Shown: piece by piece, positions 1 to 8,908 of the stretch | Numbering within the stretch: position 1 is the first letter of the stretch | Layout of the letters: each line of letters begins with the position of its first letter | Assembly: GCA_946902985.2 (NCBI GenBank) | Contig: OX336393.1 | Span: 362,496,779 to 362,560,778, forward strand | Direction: 5' to 3' | DNA length: 64,000 nt | DNA from: Meconema thalassinum | Taxonomy: Eukaryota > Arthropoda > Insecta > Orthoptera > Tettigoniidae | Position numbers and translations under genes: made by a program | The notes under the pieces: model-generated | Told to the model about the DNA's origin: nothing | Seen by the model: the letters and a program-made list of their open reading frames with translations, nothing else | The model's database searches: none

Positions 1-68
1 AGGCATTACTGTTAAAATTTAGATCGTAGACTTTCACGGCCGGTGTCTAGTTTATCATCTAGGCTTAC

Positions 69-362
69 ATGATGGAGCCGCGTCGTATATCGGTGATTAT
101 TTCCCGAGCAATAGCTGAACATGCTGACGTCACGAGACACGCCATCGAATTTGATAAGGTCGAAACTGTTGCCAAAATTCCCGGATATCAAAACAGGTTA
201 ATTATAGAGGTCGTGAAGCATCCCAATAATTTCAATCGTGAAGATGGTTTCAAACTTAGCAACATTTGGAAAGTTCTTCTAGCGCGCAACTGCCAAGGGC
301 ACGGACCAATCAGGGAGCAGCGTGACGACAATGCAGGGCAAGCTAGCACCTCTGACTGGTAA
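69..362 (+). pseudogene. C-terminal fragment of PLE GIY-YIG endonuclease
   Basis: The frame encodes a family-typical PLE tail: an ADVTRHAIEF-like stretch, then RLIIEVVKHPNNFNREDGF, which lines up with RETVEIRKHPDNFNRDTGY in the ORF at 31,389-32,120. In PLEs this segment lies after the GIY-YIG core and closes the nuclease domain; the enzyme nicks target DNA for reverse transcription. The GIY and YIG residues are absent here. The first ~20 codons come from the terminal inverted-repeat sequence, so the ATG is not a natural start. A broken gene. Confidence 0.75.
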
Positions 363-399
363 TAACCGTTAGTTTGAGTACGGACACCAACTCGTACCT

Positions 400-652
400 A
401 CCCATGATTAAGGCTAAGGAAGGAAGCATGTAGGCTAGTTTAACGTGACCGTTAATCTCGCGATCATGAGCCACGGGACCTCCTTTTTACGTGGAATCCG
501 AACCACAGGACATGGCATTTCACTTCGAAAATCGCACATGCATTGATCGGGAATCGAACCTGGTCCGCCTTGGTGAGGCGCGTACAGTTTGACCGCTGTG
601 CCACCATGCCCCCGTGATTAAGGCTGCTGCAATGACAGCCGAAACCTCGGGT
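400..652 (+). ncRNA. Decayed hammerhead-like motif split by SINE-A
   Basis: Ignoring SINE-A and one TSD copy, the parts fall in hammerhead order: stem I ACCC (400-403) with GGGT (649-652), a CUGAUGA-like box reading ATGATTA (404-410, two changes), one extra A, stem II GGCTG (622-626) with CAGCC (636-640), then GAAA (641-644). The damaged core makes activity unlikely. The position after the nuclease end matches the better preserved copy at 32.2 kb. Confidence 0.45.
416..614 (-). mobile_element. SINE-A, tRNA-derived, with 11-bp TSD
   Basis: A ~199-bp retroposon read on the minus strand. The head near 614 holds an A-box-like TGGCACAGCGGTCAA, and a B-box-like GGTTCGATTCC lies at about 549-559 (minus). 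The TSD TGATTAAGGCT is perfect at 405-415 and 615-625, so the borders are firm. The 3' half recurs at 63,095-63,190. A tRNA-like head without a following tRNA fold marks it as a SINE and not a tRNA gene. It splits the hammerhead-like motif of the PLE remnant. Confidence 0.85.
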
Positions 653-690
653 AATAATCACCGATATACGACACGGCTCCATCCTGTATG

Positions 691-1186
691 TCTATATGAT
701 ATACTGTTAAAATTATTTATGTTTTTGGGCTATTGCCGTGTGAAAATAAAATTTAAATACCAGACGTTCCGAGAGGAACCTTGCCTCGATCTTCAATGGA
801 ATTAAAACAATGTGGCCAAAGAAAGTGTGTTAATGAGATTACAAAAATCTACAGAAATCCCTCTGTTCGTCACCAGAGAGCAGCCGCCATAAAATACTGT
901 ATGGAGCTTGGTAGAAAAACGCGCCATATTAATTAGAACTGTGAACAGAGTAGTAAGGAAGGGGTAGGTAAAAGGGGTGGGGGAAAAATTGGGACTCCTC
1001 TAAGATTGAGGATGTCCAAATAAGGAGAAAAGGGAGAGGGATGGATATAAGGAAACAGATACAAAAGGGAAGTGTATCAGTACGATACCCAACGTCGTAC
1101 AGGCAAAGGTGAAAAAACACAGTGACGAACGAAGGAGATCAAATCATGGCCCTGTAGCCATAGTTCCTTATCTTTAGTCCAGGGGT
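691..1186. other. No recognisable gene or repeat
   Basis: Mixed sequence with a purine-rich stretch around 950-1,060. The short ORFs on both strands have no recognisable family features, and no TSDs or terminal repeats were found. Confidence 0.5.
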
Positions 1187-1203
1187 GTTGATCCTAATCA
1201 TTG

Positions 1204-1575
1204 TATGTATGTCTACTACCCCTTATTATTCCCGTTTTCCAACGGGGTCGGGGATGAGATGCGATGGAAGTCTTTGTGGCGATGGTTTTTACGGCCGGAT
1301 GCCCTTCCTGACGCCAACCTCTTGAGAGGAGTTAATGAGAGATGAAATGAATGATGGTGAATGAAACTGGGCAAGGATGTGGAAGGAAGCGGCCGTGGCC
1401 TATCAGAAGGTACCGTCCCAGCATTTGCCTGGTGTTGAAAATTGGAAACCACGGAAAACCATTTCAAGGACGGACGACGGTGGGGCTCGAACCCACGCGT
1501 CTACCGAGTCAGCAGGGAGCTTTGGCCCCATGACCTAATGCTGCACTTTAGCCAGCGTAGCCACTACTGTCGGTT
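1204..1575 (-). mobile_element. SINE-B, copy 1, with 17-bp TSD
   Basis: A ~372-bp element in minus orientation. A tRNA-like region lies at the right: a B-box-like GGGTTCGAGCCCCAC on the minus strand near 1,480-1,500, preceded by an A-box-like GTAGCC..GGCTAAAGTG region. The TSD GTTGATCCTAATCATTG at 1,187-1,203 recurs with one mismatch at 1,576-1,592. A nearly identical copy sits at 8,450-8,817. ORFs inside it are incidental. Confidence 0.85.
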
Positions 1576-1974
1576 GTTGATCCTGATCATTGACCCGATT
1601 AATTGCTGCTACAAACACTTTCTGAAATGTCAATTTTCATAATTTAGATTTGCTGATGACATTGTCATCTTATCCGATTCACCAGATGATTTGAATGAAG
1701 TTTGAAGAAGGAATTCATGATGAAAATCAATAAATGAAAAACAAAAATAATGGAATGCTGCCGAATGAAATCAGAAACTCCTACTGATGTCAAATTAGCA
1801 AGTGAAAGGCTAAAGTAAGTAGGAGACTTCTGCTACTGAGGAAGCATAATAACCATCGATGGACGAAGCAAGGAGGATATAAAATGTAGGTTGGCTAAGG
1901 CAAGGAATGTATTTCTAAAGGAAATAAGTCTATTGACATCAAAAATAGATATACTGTAGGTATAAGGAAGTTAT

Positions 1975-2258
1975 CACCCTGGTGTTTGGGTAGCGCGCCT
2001 GCCTCTCACCCGGAGGCCCCGCGTTCCATTCCCGGCTCCGTCTGGGATTTTGGAAACTGGCGTGAGGGCTGGAACGGGGTGCACTCAGCCTCATGAGGAC
2101 AATTGAGGCAGCGCCCCGGTAACGAAAACCAAGATTAACGGCCGAGGGGACCCAACGCGCTGACCACGCGTCACCCCAATATCTGCAGGCCAAATGCCTG
2201 GACAGCGGTCACTTGACAGGCCTATGCCCTTCGTGGGATGTAGTGGCAGAGGTTATTT
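1975..2258 (+). mobile_element. SINE-C, copy 1, with 15-bp TSD
   Basis: A tRNA-derived SINE with head GGGTAGCGCGCCTGCCTCTCA (A box) and a B-box-like GCGTTCCATTCC. The body GGAACGGGGTGCACTCAGCC matches the second copy at 15,981-16,294. The TSD GTATAAGGAAGTTAT is perfect at 1,960-1,974 and 2,259-2,273, inside LINE-A coding sequence. The CTCTCAC at the anticodon-loop position hints at a tRNA-Glu-like ancestor, which is only an inference. Confidence 0.9.
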
Positions 2259-2515
2259 GTATAAGGAAGTTATTTTTGAAAGCCATTGTCTGGAGCGTGG
2301 CACTTTATGGAAGTGAAAATGGACTGTTGGGATCAGAAAGGAGGAGAGTAGTAGCATTTGAAATATGGTGTTACAGGAGAATGACGAAAATCAGATGGGT
2401 CGATAGAGCAACAAATGAAGAGGTATTCAGACGTATGGGCGAGGAGAGATGTTACTGGTGACTGCTTATGAAGAGAAGAGATAGGTTGGTAGGACACATA
2501 CTACTAAGACACCCA

Positions 2516-2750
2516 CTCACTCACTCCGTTGGCTTTTCTGGGACGTGACGATCCCGTGCCGCTCTCACTATCTGCCTCCATTTCCTCCTATCCAGCGCAG
2601 TATTCTCCCATACAGTAATACCCATTTGTCTGCAGTCAGAGGTCACCTCATCTTGCCATCTACTCCTAGGTCTTCCAGGGGGTCTCGAGCCTTCGATCTT
2701 CTTCTCATACACCTGGCGAACTATTCTGGCAGCGTCCATTCTGATAACAT
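2516..2750 (-). mobile_element. LINE-G 3' fragment nested in LINE-A
   Basis: A short 5'-truncated LINE tail on the minus strand. The 72-codon frame at 2,521-2,739 reads IVRQVYEKKIEGSRPPGRPR and SRWQDEV, a typical C-terminus of non-LTR reverse transcriptase ORFs. It ends in a GAGTGAGTGAG-type 3' tail at the left edge. The TSD ACTAAGACACCCA is perfect at 2,503-2,515 and 2,751-2,763. It is a different family from the host LINE-A. Confidence 0.8.
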
Positions 2751-2945
2751 ACTAAGACACCCAGGAATAGCAAACTTAGTTATGAAAGGAATGGTCGAGG
2801 ATAAGAACTGTAGGGGTAGACCAAGGTTAGAACAGTGGATGTAAGGTATGGTAGTTATGCAGAGATCAAAAGATTAGCTCAGGACTGGGAGGCATGGAGC
2901 GCCTCATCAAAGCAGTCAAAATACGGATGACTCAAACAATAACAA

Positions 2946-3244
2946 GTGGTTGACAATGATTGATTGTTGTTCTTTTTTGGTTCATTTAAAGGTTTTTCGA
3001 CATTGTGGACATTAAACCCCGTCTACTTGTCTGATAACCTTGTCTTTGATGTAGCTGTAGTAGTGTGTTTATTGGCAATTGAGGATACGACTTAATCGGA
3101 GGTGGCCGTGTTCTTAAATTACAGTAGGAACCAACCCGGTATTTTCCCCGTCGCGAGGTTGGTGTAGTTAGTGGTGCTTGTGATGTTGCTGGTTGTGTGG
3201 CAATTCACACAAAATATCTGCCAATAAACGGCATTGAATTTAGC
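2946..3244. other. No recognisable feature
   Basis: This stretch between two LINE relics has no long ORF and no terminal repeats. Confidence 0.5.
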
Positions 3245-4045
3245 TACATGACGATTCGTAAGTGCCTTGTCCCCACTCTTTTTTTGTTTGTCATTGCCAT
3301 GGACAGAATTTTAAAAACAATTAAGGAATCTGCAAATGAAACATGAGCTGTGGTATTTGATGATGATGTGGTACTATGGAGGGAAAGTGTAGTGGAATTA
3401 CAGGAGAGACTGACTGCTTGGAACAATAAAGTTATAGCTGAAGATCAGCATGACCAAGGCCGTTGAAATGACCATAAATAGGTTCAAACATCTGGGCTAT
3501 TTGAAGAAAACAATACTAGAATCCCTTTTTCACTTACAGTACCTTGGAAGTATGGTATCCAAGGAGCATACTGCCAAGCAATAAATCATAAATTGTACAC
3601 AGAAAGCATCGCATTTTTATAATCAATTTCAGAACCTACTCTGGGACACGAAAATACCCCAGGCAGTAAAGTCAACTTTGTATTACACCATACTTTGTAC
3701 GAATCGTTACCTATTGTTTGGAGGCTTGTGCATTGTTAACTACGGACTTTATCAGAACTAAAGCAACAATAGTGAGATTTATTAGGACTATGAGTCAATG
3801 TACAAAGGAGAGGCAAGATCAGGAATGAGGTACACAGAGAAATAATTGCCCAACCTTATAGGGAAACGCAGACTTCAGTGGTATCTTAATGTAATGAGAA
3901 TGGGTAACACAACAACAGCCAAGAAATATTTTGAACTGGAAATAAGAGGAAAAAAGACACGTGGAAGGCCAAGGAGACGGTGGATAGAGACAGTACAATC
4001 AAAGGTGGAAAAGCACAATATTAACTCGGACGATGAATAAGAACA
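3245..4045 (+). pseudogene. LINE-B reverse transcriptase C-terminal relic
   Basis: A decayed LINE, plus strand. A DDDVVLWRESVVELQERL-like stretch near 3,357-3,420 corresponds to the RT palm DD region and the helix after it. The open frame at 3,846-4,040 encodes the tail: RLQWYLNVMRMGNTTTAKKY, then GKKTRGRPRRRWIETVQSKV. The GRPRRRW signature is typical of RTE- and CR1-like LINE C-termini. Frameshifts and stops separate the two parts. No second copy of this family is in the window. Confidence 0.75.
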
Positions 4046-4639
4046 AATGGTATACGACAATCGGAAGAAATGGAGAGCGCTTGTTTACCACCCCAGCGAA
4101 ACTGGTGACTCTTGGATACGAAATAAGAATTACATATTTTCACCGAGATATTTTGCTAGCTTCATGTAAACGCCCTTGCACATCTTTTCATCTGTTCCAG
4201 AATTATCTTCTGTTAAAAGTGAGCTTTGTTAAATTTAGATTTAGTTAATAAAGTTGGGATTAAAAGTAATTAAGAACGTAAATCTGCTTAGAACGCACAA
4301 CATTGGAGTGACCTATAGCATCCAATTAGCGCGTGCAAGTGGATCAGTGAACACTGATTTATAGGGATTGTCCTATTATTAAGCAATTCAAATCCCTGCT
4401 CCCTCGTGTGAGTCGATGATCAAAGCGACTGCCATGTACTTTGAAGATCAACTAATAACGTCAGACAGAGGATACGATATACAGAGGGTTTGCTTGGTTT
4501 ACGTTGTCTGTGCTTGTACGCAAATTGGATCAGTAGGAGTGTGGTCTTTGTCATTAGTGTTATCACGAGATAACATTCCAAACATGAATACATCGTTTTC
4601 ATTAAGAAGTTATTTGCTCTATGACATTTATTAATATGA
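4046..4639. other. No recognisable feature
   Basis: Short ORFs on both strands (up to 72 codons) show no motif. No TSD or inverted repeat was noticed. Confidence 0.45.
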
Positions 4640-4900
4640 TCACTTCCCAGTGTAACAGCTAGCGTTCCTGGCTGTCACTCCGGAAGCCTGGGTTTGATTC
4701 CCGGTTCTGACAATAAATTGTAATTCTGACGTGAAGGCTGGAGTGGGAAACACTCGGCCTCGTGATGCAAAACTGAGAAGAGGAGGGTTTGATCCCATCC
4801 TGGAAGTGGCTCAAGTGCTCGTTTTGCAGCGAAATGCACCTTAACTACATAGGCATCCCGCAAAGCAGAACATAAAGAAGAGTTGCCAAGCATCACAAAT
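4640..4900 (+). mobile_element. SINE-D remnant
   Basis: A tRNA-like head, GTTCCTGGCTGTCACTCC then GGGTTTGATTCCCGG (B box), followed by a body with ACACTCGGCCTCGTGA and CTGAGAAGAGGAGGGTT, as in the SINE-D copies at 49.3 and 59.5 kb. The 3' end departs from the family, so this is a truncated or chimeric copy. Confidence 0.7.
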
Positions 4901-5231
4901 CAAGGAGTAGACAGGAGTAGAGAGGAACACGCACAGTAATACAGTAAATTTCGGCATTAGTGTGTGTATTTATACCACTATTATTCTCGTTTTTACAAGA
5001 TCAAGGATGAGGAATGTTGATATTTCTATGAGGCGCGTGGTTTTTAGGACTAGATGCTCTTCTTGATATAAACACCAACAACAGAGTTGTAAAGCTTTCT
5101 AGTTTAGTTCTGAATTGTAGATGATGCTAATGCTATCATCTCAAATAATCGCATATTATGTGGTATTCGTCACGGATATCCACATCCGTTTACCTCACAC
5201 ATCCCAGTCTTAAACTAATATGGCACCACAT

Positions 5232-5269
<38 letters not shown>

Positions 5270-5495
5270 AATCTTTATTATTGGAAAGCCTGGCCATTAA
5301 GAAAACATTGCATACATCGCATTTGTGTATGTAATCAATATTAAGCTTGCTCCAGGCTGTTTGTTGACATTAAACAGCCATACACCTAATCTCCAGTTTC
5401 TGTAGTTTAAGAATCACCCCTTGCGGGACGTAAGTACCTCAAAATCTGTTTGAATGCCCTGGCGCGCTCTCAAATATAATATAGTTTAGTATTGG
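4901..5495. other. Mostly unassigned, with an (ATC)n microsatellite
   Basis: Apart from the trinucleotide repeat at 5,233-5,270, nothing was recognised. The sequence after the repeat may be a retroposon body, but no border could be found. Confidence 0.4.
5233..5270. repeat. (ATC)n microsatellite
   Basis: About a dozen uninterrupted CAT/ATC units, possibly the tail of an old retroposon. Confidence 0.9.
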
Positions 5496-5575
5496 GCCAC
5501 GGCCACTTCCATCCCAATACCTAGCTCAATTACAAATACACACGCCAATATAGTCACCGCAATAAAACAGGCAAT
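5496..5575 (+). mobile_element. SINE-D 3' end fragment
   Basis: GGCCACGGCCACTTCC, then an AATATAGTCACCGCAATAAA-like stretch, matches the 3' ends of the SINE-D copies at 49.5 and 60.3 kb. The head is missing. Confidence 0.6.
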
Positions 5576-5934
5576 CGGAAAAATTCCACACACATCCAAT
5601 AAATATAATAATAATAATAATAAAACCCTATTCCAATCATAAATTCACCACTACCAACATTTAACGTTAATGCTAGCTAAATCCTACCCTTAAGCTACAG
5701 TATGTAATTCAAACAAACAATAACATCCTCAAACACTAAACAAAACCTGTACAAACATCCTTGGAATACCATATTTTACAATACCAGCTTCCTTATACGG
5801 TAAAATTACCCCAGTCAAATGTCATCAGATTTTTAAGATCAGCAGTTCTATCACATCAAAATTTATAGTTAATTATTGATGTCAAAATGCCCATAATAAT
5901 AGCTATACATTTATTATACTTCCTGTGCAAATCT
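5576..5934. other. AT-rich, no recognisable feature
   Basis: AT-rich sequence with an (AAT)n run near 5,606-5,622. No coding signal was seen. Confidence 0.5.
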
Positions 5935-6200
5935 CAGTCATCATCATCATCATCATTATCGCCATCGAGTATTCAGGCCACAGACTGGTATGTTATCACA
6001 AAATAGTACTAAGCTGCTCTTTTCATTATAACGAAGTTTCTCAGTCTATATCTTCTTGAATTTATTTGAAATATGTATGTGTTGTTCGTCCTCTAGGTCT
6101 CTTCCCATTAATGAATCCTTCCACAAAAAGTGATATCAGCTGAGAGTGGCGTGAGATATGACCCCACCAAGGAAGACATATTTTGCGAATCATCTCTACT
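5935..6200 (-). pseudogene. LINE 3' fragment (C-terminal tail)
   Basis: Minus-strand translation gives IRKICLPWWGHISRHSQL, then EGFINGKRPRGRTT. This is the WxGHxxR and KRPRGR pattern shared by LINE ORF C-termini. It ends in a (CATCAT)n tract near 5,941-5,956, which would be a microsatellite 3' tail. Stops interrupt the frame, and the family cannot be named. Confidence 0.6.
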
Positions 6201-6462
6201 GGAGCTGGAATGACCATGAAAACAACAACAAATAATTCATGAACGTTGCGATGGAAGTGGGACGGACACTATCCCGTTGGTAGCTGATATAACAGAAACG
6301 GTGTCCAGCTGCGGCATCAGCCAATTTTCCAGCATGGTCATTATACACGTGTCTAGTAATGGCACCTGCCACCATCTTAACTAACTGCTGCGCTCGAGTA
6401 CCAGAAAGCTGAAAGGTGGGTGAAAGAAAAAGAAAACTACTGAAACAAAATAAGTGTACATA
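6201..6462. other. No recognisable feature
   Basis: No open frame of note, and no repeats matching the rest of the window. Confidence 0.45.
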
Positions 6463-6475
6463 TTGTAAATACCAT

Positions 6476-6984
6476 GGTTGGTTGGTTGGTTGCTCAGTTT
6501 AGGGGCTGCGACACACGCGGTCATGTAGCCCTGTGTACTTTGAGTGTGTGTAGAATCTGACTGATAACCGATGTCAATTTGTGATGGCTGTATTAGTGTG
6601 TGTTATCTGTAATTCAGTTGAGGACTGCAGACATTCAATTTCCAAGTAGTTCCTACTTTTGCTACCAGATGCTACCGTTAACCATAACCAGTTGTGAATT
6701 TGGTTACTAGATGCCACTGCAGTCGGCTCCTGGCGACTAGCGTTGGAAGTTAAGAGCGTTAGTCAAATCTAACCTATAATTTAGCTACAAGTGTAATTAG
6801 AGGAATGTTCTTTCACATGCCATAAATCTATGATACGGGCCCCGCCGGCTTTACTTTCCATCCGAATGAAGGATACTGAGGGATATTTAACGCTCTTAGA
6901 AATCTGACGAATTTGGCCGGCTTTGAACCCACATCCTTGGGAATAGAAGCTCAGCATGCTACCAAGTACGCCACCAACGCCGCC
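6476..6984 (-). mobile_element. SINE-G, copy 1, with 13-bp TSD
   Basis: A ~509-bp retroposon in minus orientation. The tRNA-like head is at the right: GGCGTACTTGGTAGCATGCT (A box), then GGGTTCAAAGCCGGCC (B box) on the minus strand. The left end is an (AACC)n 3' tail, seen as GGTTGGTTGGTT. The TSD TTGTAAATACCAT (6,463-6,475) pairs with TTGCAAATACTAT (6,985-6,997). Other copies lie at 11,163-11,680 and 12,097-12,606. Confidence 0.88.
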
Positions 6985-7016
6985 TTGCAAATACTATCAT
7001 CCATAAAGATGGTATA

Positions 7017-7725
7017 TTGGCTTTCACGGCCAAGGAATTAAAGCTCAAAATTTGTCTAGACCTATGCCGTGTCTTGTGTGGGGTTTCGCCTAGGAACACC
7101 GAGGTAGGCTCATCAGCGGGCTATTGGTGTCCAACCCGGACCCCCCACAGGAGTAGCAAACTGCGCGCTACCTCACTATTTAAGAAGCCTTCATAGCGAG
7201 GTGAAAAGCTGCTTGAGATGTTTCTTGTACAAAGGGATTGTATGAACGAATGCTAGAGATAGGATGTTTGAGTGCGTGTCTGTATGGTTGTGGTTGCTGA
7301 TTTATAATAGATTAGTGTATTTCTATTTTCTGTTCTTGTTTGCTGTCTTTGTTTTGTTTATACTTGTAAATTGTATTGTTAATTATTATATTGTCACTAG
7401 TGGAGTCTTATCTGTCTGACAATAAAGAATACATACATACATACACAGCACTCGCAGTAATGAGGCGTTGGTATGCTTGATAAAAAAAAGGGAGGAAGCG
7501 CGCAGGTCGCTACACCTTTGGGGGTTCGGGCACGGACACCAAGAGTCCTCAGATGGGTCTACCTTGGTGTTCCTAGGCGAAACCCCATACAAGACACAGC
7601 ATAAACCTAGGTAACATTCTGAGTTCGCTTTACTATCATCAATACCTATAGACATAGATTTAATAGCCTCAATGTGTTGGATCTGATGATGATCGCTTGA
7701 CGATCGAAACTGGCCATCCAAGTGA
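7017..7725 (+). mobile_element. PLE-derived terminal piece with hammerhead-like motif
   Basis: It opens with CTTTCACGGCC, as in the PLE remnant at the window start. Bases 7,065-7,110 are inverted against about 7,555-7,615 (GGGGTTTCGCCTAGGAACAC on one side). A hammerhead-like motif sits at 7,677-7,721. No RT or GIY-YIG coding sequence was found, so this looks like a non-autonomous or internally deleted PLE. Retroposon-like sequence ending in (ATAC)n near 7,430-7,445 lies inside it. Confidence 0.55.
7677..7721 (+). ncRNA. Hammerhead-ribozyme-like motif
   Basis: Stem I TTGGAT (7,677-7,682) pairs perfectly with ATCCAA (7,716-7,721). The core CTGATGA (7,683-7,689) is followed by one extra T, stem II GATCG/CGATC with loop CTTGA, then GAAAC (7,706-7,710). 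The cleavage triplet position reads GCC instead of the usual GUC or NUH, so cleavage is doubtful. The arrangement is that of type I hammerheads known from PLEs. Confidence 0.65.
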
Positions 7726-8436
7726 TTTTATTAATCGCATGTAATTTCTTTTTCAGGATTTGGGAGCCATCCATTACAATTGAGTACAATCGTCTTGACT
7801 GTCTGAAAAGCAATACGTATTCATTTTGCAATAACAACACTGTATTTTGAAGGTAGATTACACGGTATGTAAAATGTGCTCGCAAACATTGTATGTATTT
7901 TAATATAGAACACACTGCTGTGGATAAGAACAGCGAGATAAAAATCGATTTCACTACATTATAAAACATTCAATCGCTTGTTGCATTAAGTTTGCTGTAA
8001 GCTTGTTCGTGCCTGATAACAGTACAAAGGGATGGGCGATAAATACACAGAACACAACTTCGTTATAAGCTGTAATTGATTCAGTGGTTTGTGTGTACAC
8101 CAACCAATCTGCACAAAAACGGTCTGCACATTTACTTCTCTCCCGCAACATCGGATTTGCATGCGATAATGGCAATTACTGTGCTGTACTTGGAGTTCCC
8201 ATTGCTACGGTTATTTACCCGGCAAGCAATTCCTAAGTCATTTCGATCTAAATGCTTGATTACCTCCCAGTACGTTTACGGAAAGTTAATGGAAATTACG
8301 TGAATGTCGCCGACTATAGTAGCCCTGCACGATGATTGAAAGGCTACAGGATTATTGCCAAGTTAAATTACTTTGGTGGTTTATTATAGTGGCTAGAGAC
8401 ATCGTGATCATCATCACCACACGTGGATTAACGAGA
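7726..8436. other. No recognisable feature
   Basis: ORFs up to about 107 codons on the minus strand carry no family motif and look like chance frames. Confidence 0.45.
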
Positions 8437-8449
8437 GATATCAGATGTG

Positions 8450-8817
8450 TATGTATGTATGTCTACCCCTTATTATTCCCGTTTTCCAACGGGGTCGGGG
8501 ATGAGATGCGATGGAAGTCTTTGTGGTGATGTTTTACGGCCGGATGCCCTTCCTGACGCCAACCTCATGAGAGGAGTTAATGAGAGATGAAATGAATGAT
8601 GGTGAATGAAACTGGGCAAGGATGTGGAAGGAAGCGGCCGTGGCCTGTCAGAAGGTACCGTCCCAGCATTTGCCTGGTGTTGAAAATGGGAAATCACGGA
8701 AAAACATTTCAAGGACGGCCGACAGTGGGGCTTGAACCCACGCGTCTACTGAGTCAGCAGAGAGCTTGGCCCCATGACCTAATGCTGCGCTTTAGCCAGC
8801 TAGCCACTACTGTCGGT
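8450..8817 (-). mobile_element. SINE-B, copy 2
   Basis: Nearly identical to 1,204-1,575 over its full length, including the minus-strand B-box-like GGGTTCAAGCCCCAC. A possible TSD is ATATCAGAT (8,438-8,446) with ATACCAGAT (8,826-8,834). The left edge is blurred by a TATG repeat. Confidence 0.85.
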
Positions 8818-8908
8818 AACAAGACATACCAGATACCTTCCTAAAATACATCAATGGGATTCAAAATATTTGTATGTGGGCTATACCTGGTGAGTTTCGC
8901 CCCTTATT

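Larger units (their letters stand above)
17..690 (+). mobile_element. Penelope-like element remnant, split by SINE-A
   Basis: Remnant of a Penelope-like retroelement. It holds the tail of the GIY-YIG nuclease, then a decayed hammerhead-like motif, then a terminal inverted stretch: bases 69-115 are the approximate reverse complement of 638-682. The left edge has a 'tttcacggcc' tract that recurs near 7,024 and, as 'tatcacggcc', near 31,341. The more complete PLE at 31.3 kb has the same order: nuclease, hammerhead-like motif, inverted terminus. SINE-A interrupts it at 416-614. The reverse transcriptase and most of the nuclease are missing, so this copy cannot be autonomous. Confidence 0.75.
1640..2945 (+). 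mobile_element. LINE-A copy, degenerate, split by two insertions
   Basis: A 5'-truncated LINE. It opens inside the RT palm (FADDIVILSDSPDDL near 1,648) and runs through the connection region to the C-terminal tail (IRWVDRATNEEV, then GHILRHPGIA-like, then DKNCRGRPRLE). The same family lies on the minus strand at 32.4-33.4 and 45.5-47.9 kb. SINE-C (1,975-2,258) and a LINE-G tail (2,516-2,750) interrupt it, each between TSDs, so the LINE-A insertion is the oldest layer. Many stops make it inactive. The 3' end near 2,945 carries an ACTCAAACAATAACA tail like that of the copy at 45.76 kb. Confidence 0.85.

Noticed and set aside
5233..5270. (ATC)n, (GT)n and (ATTC)n tracts as special signals
   Set aside because: Ordinary microsatellites or retroposon tails; listed only where they mark an element.
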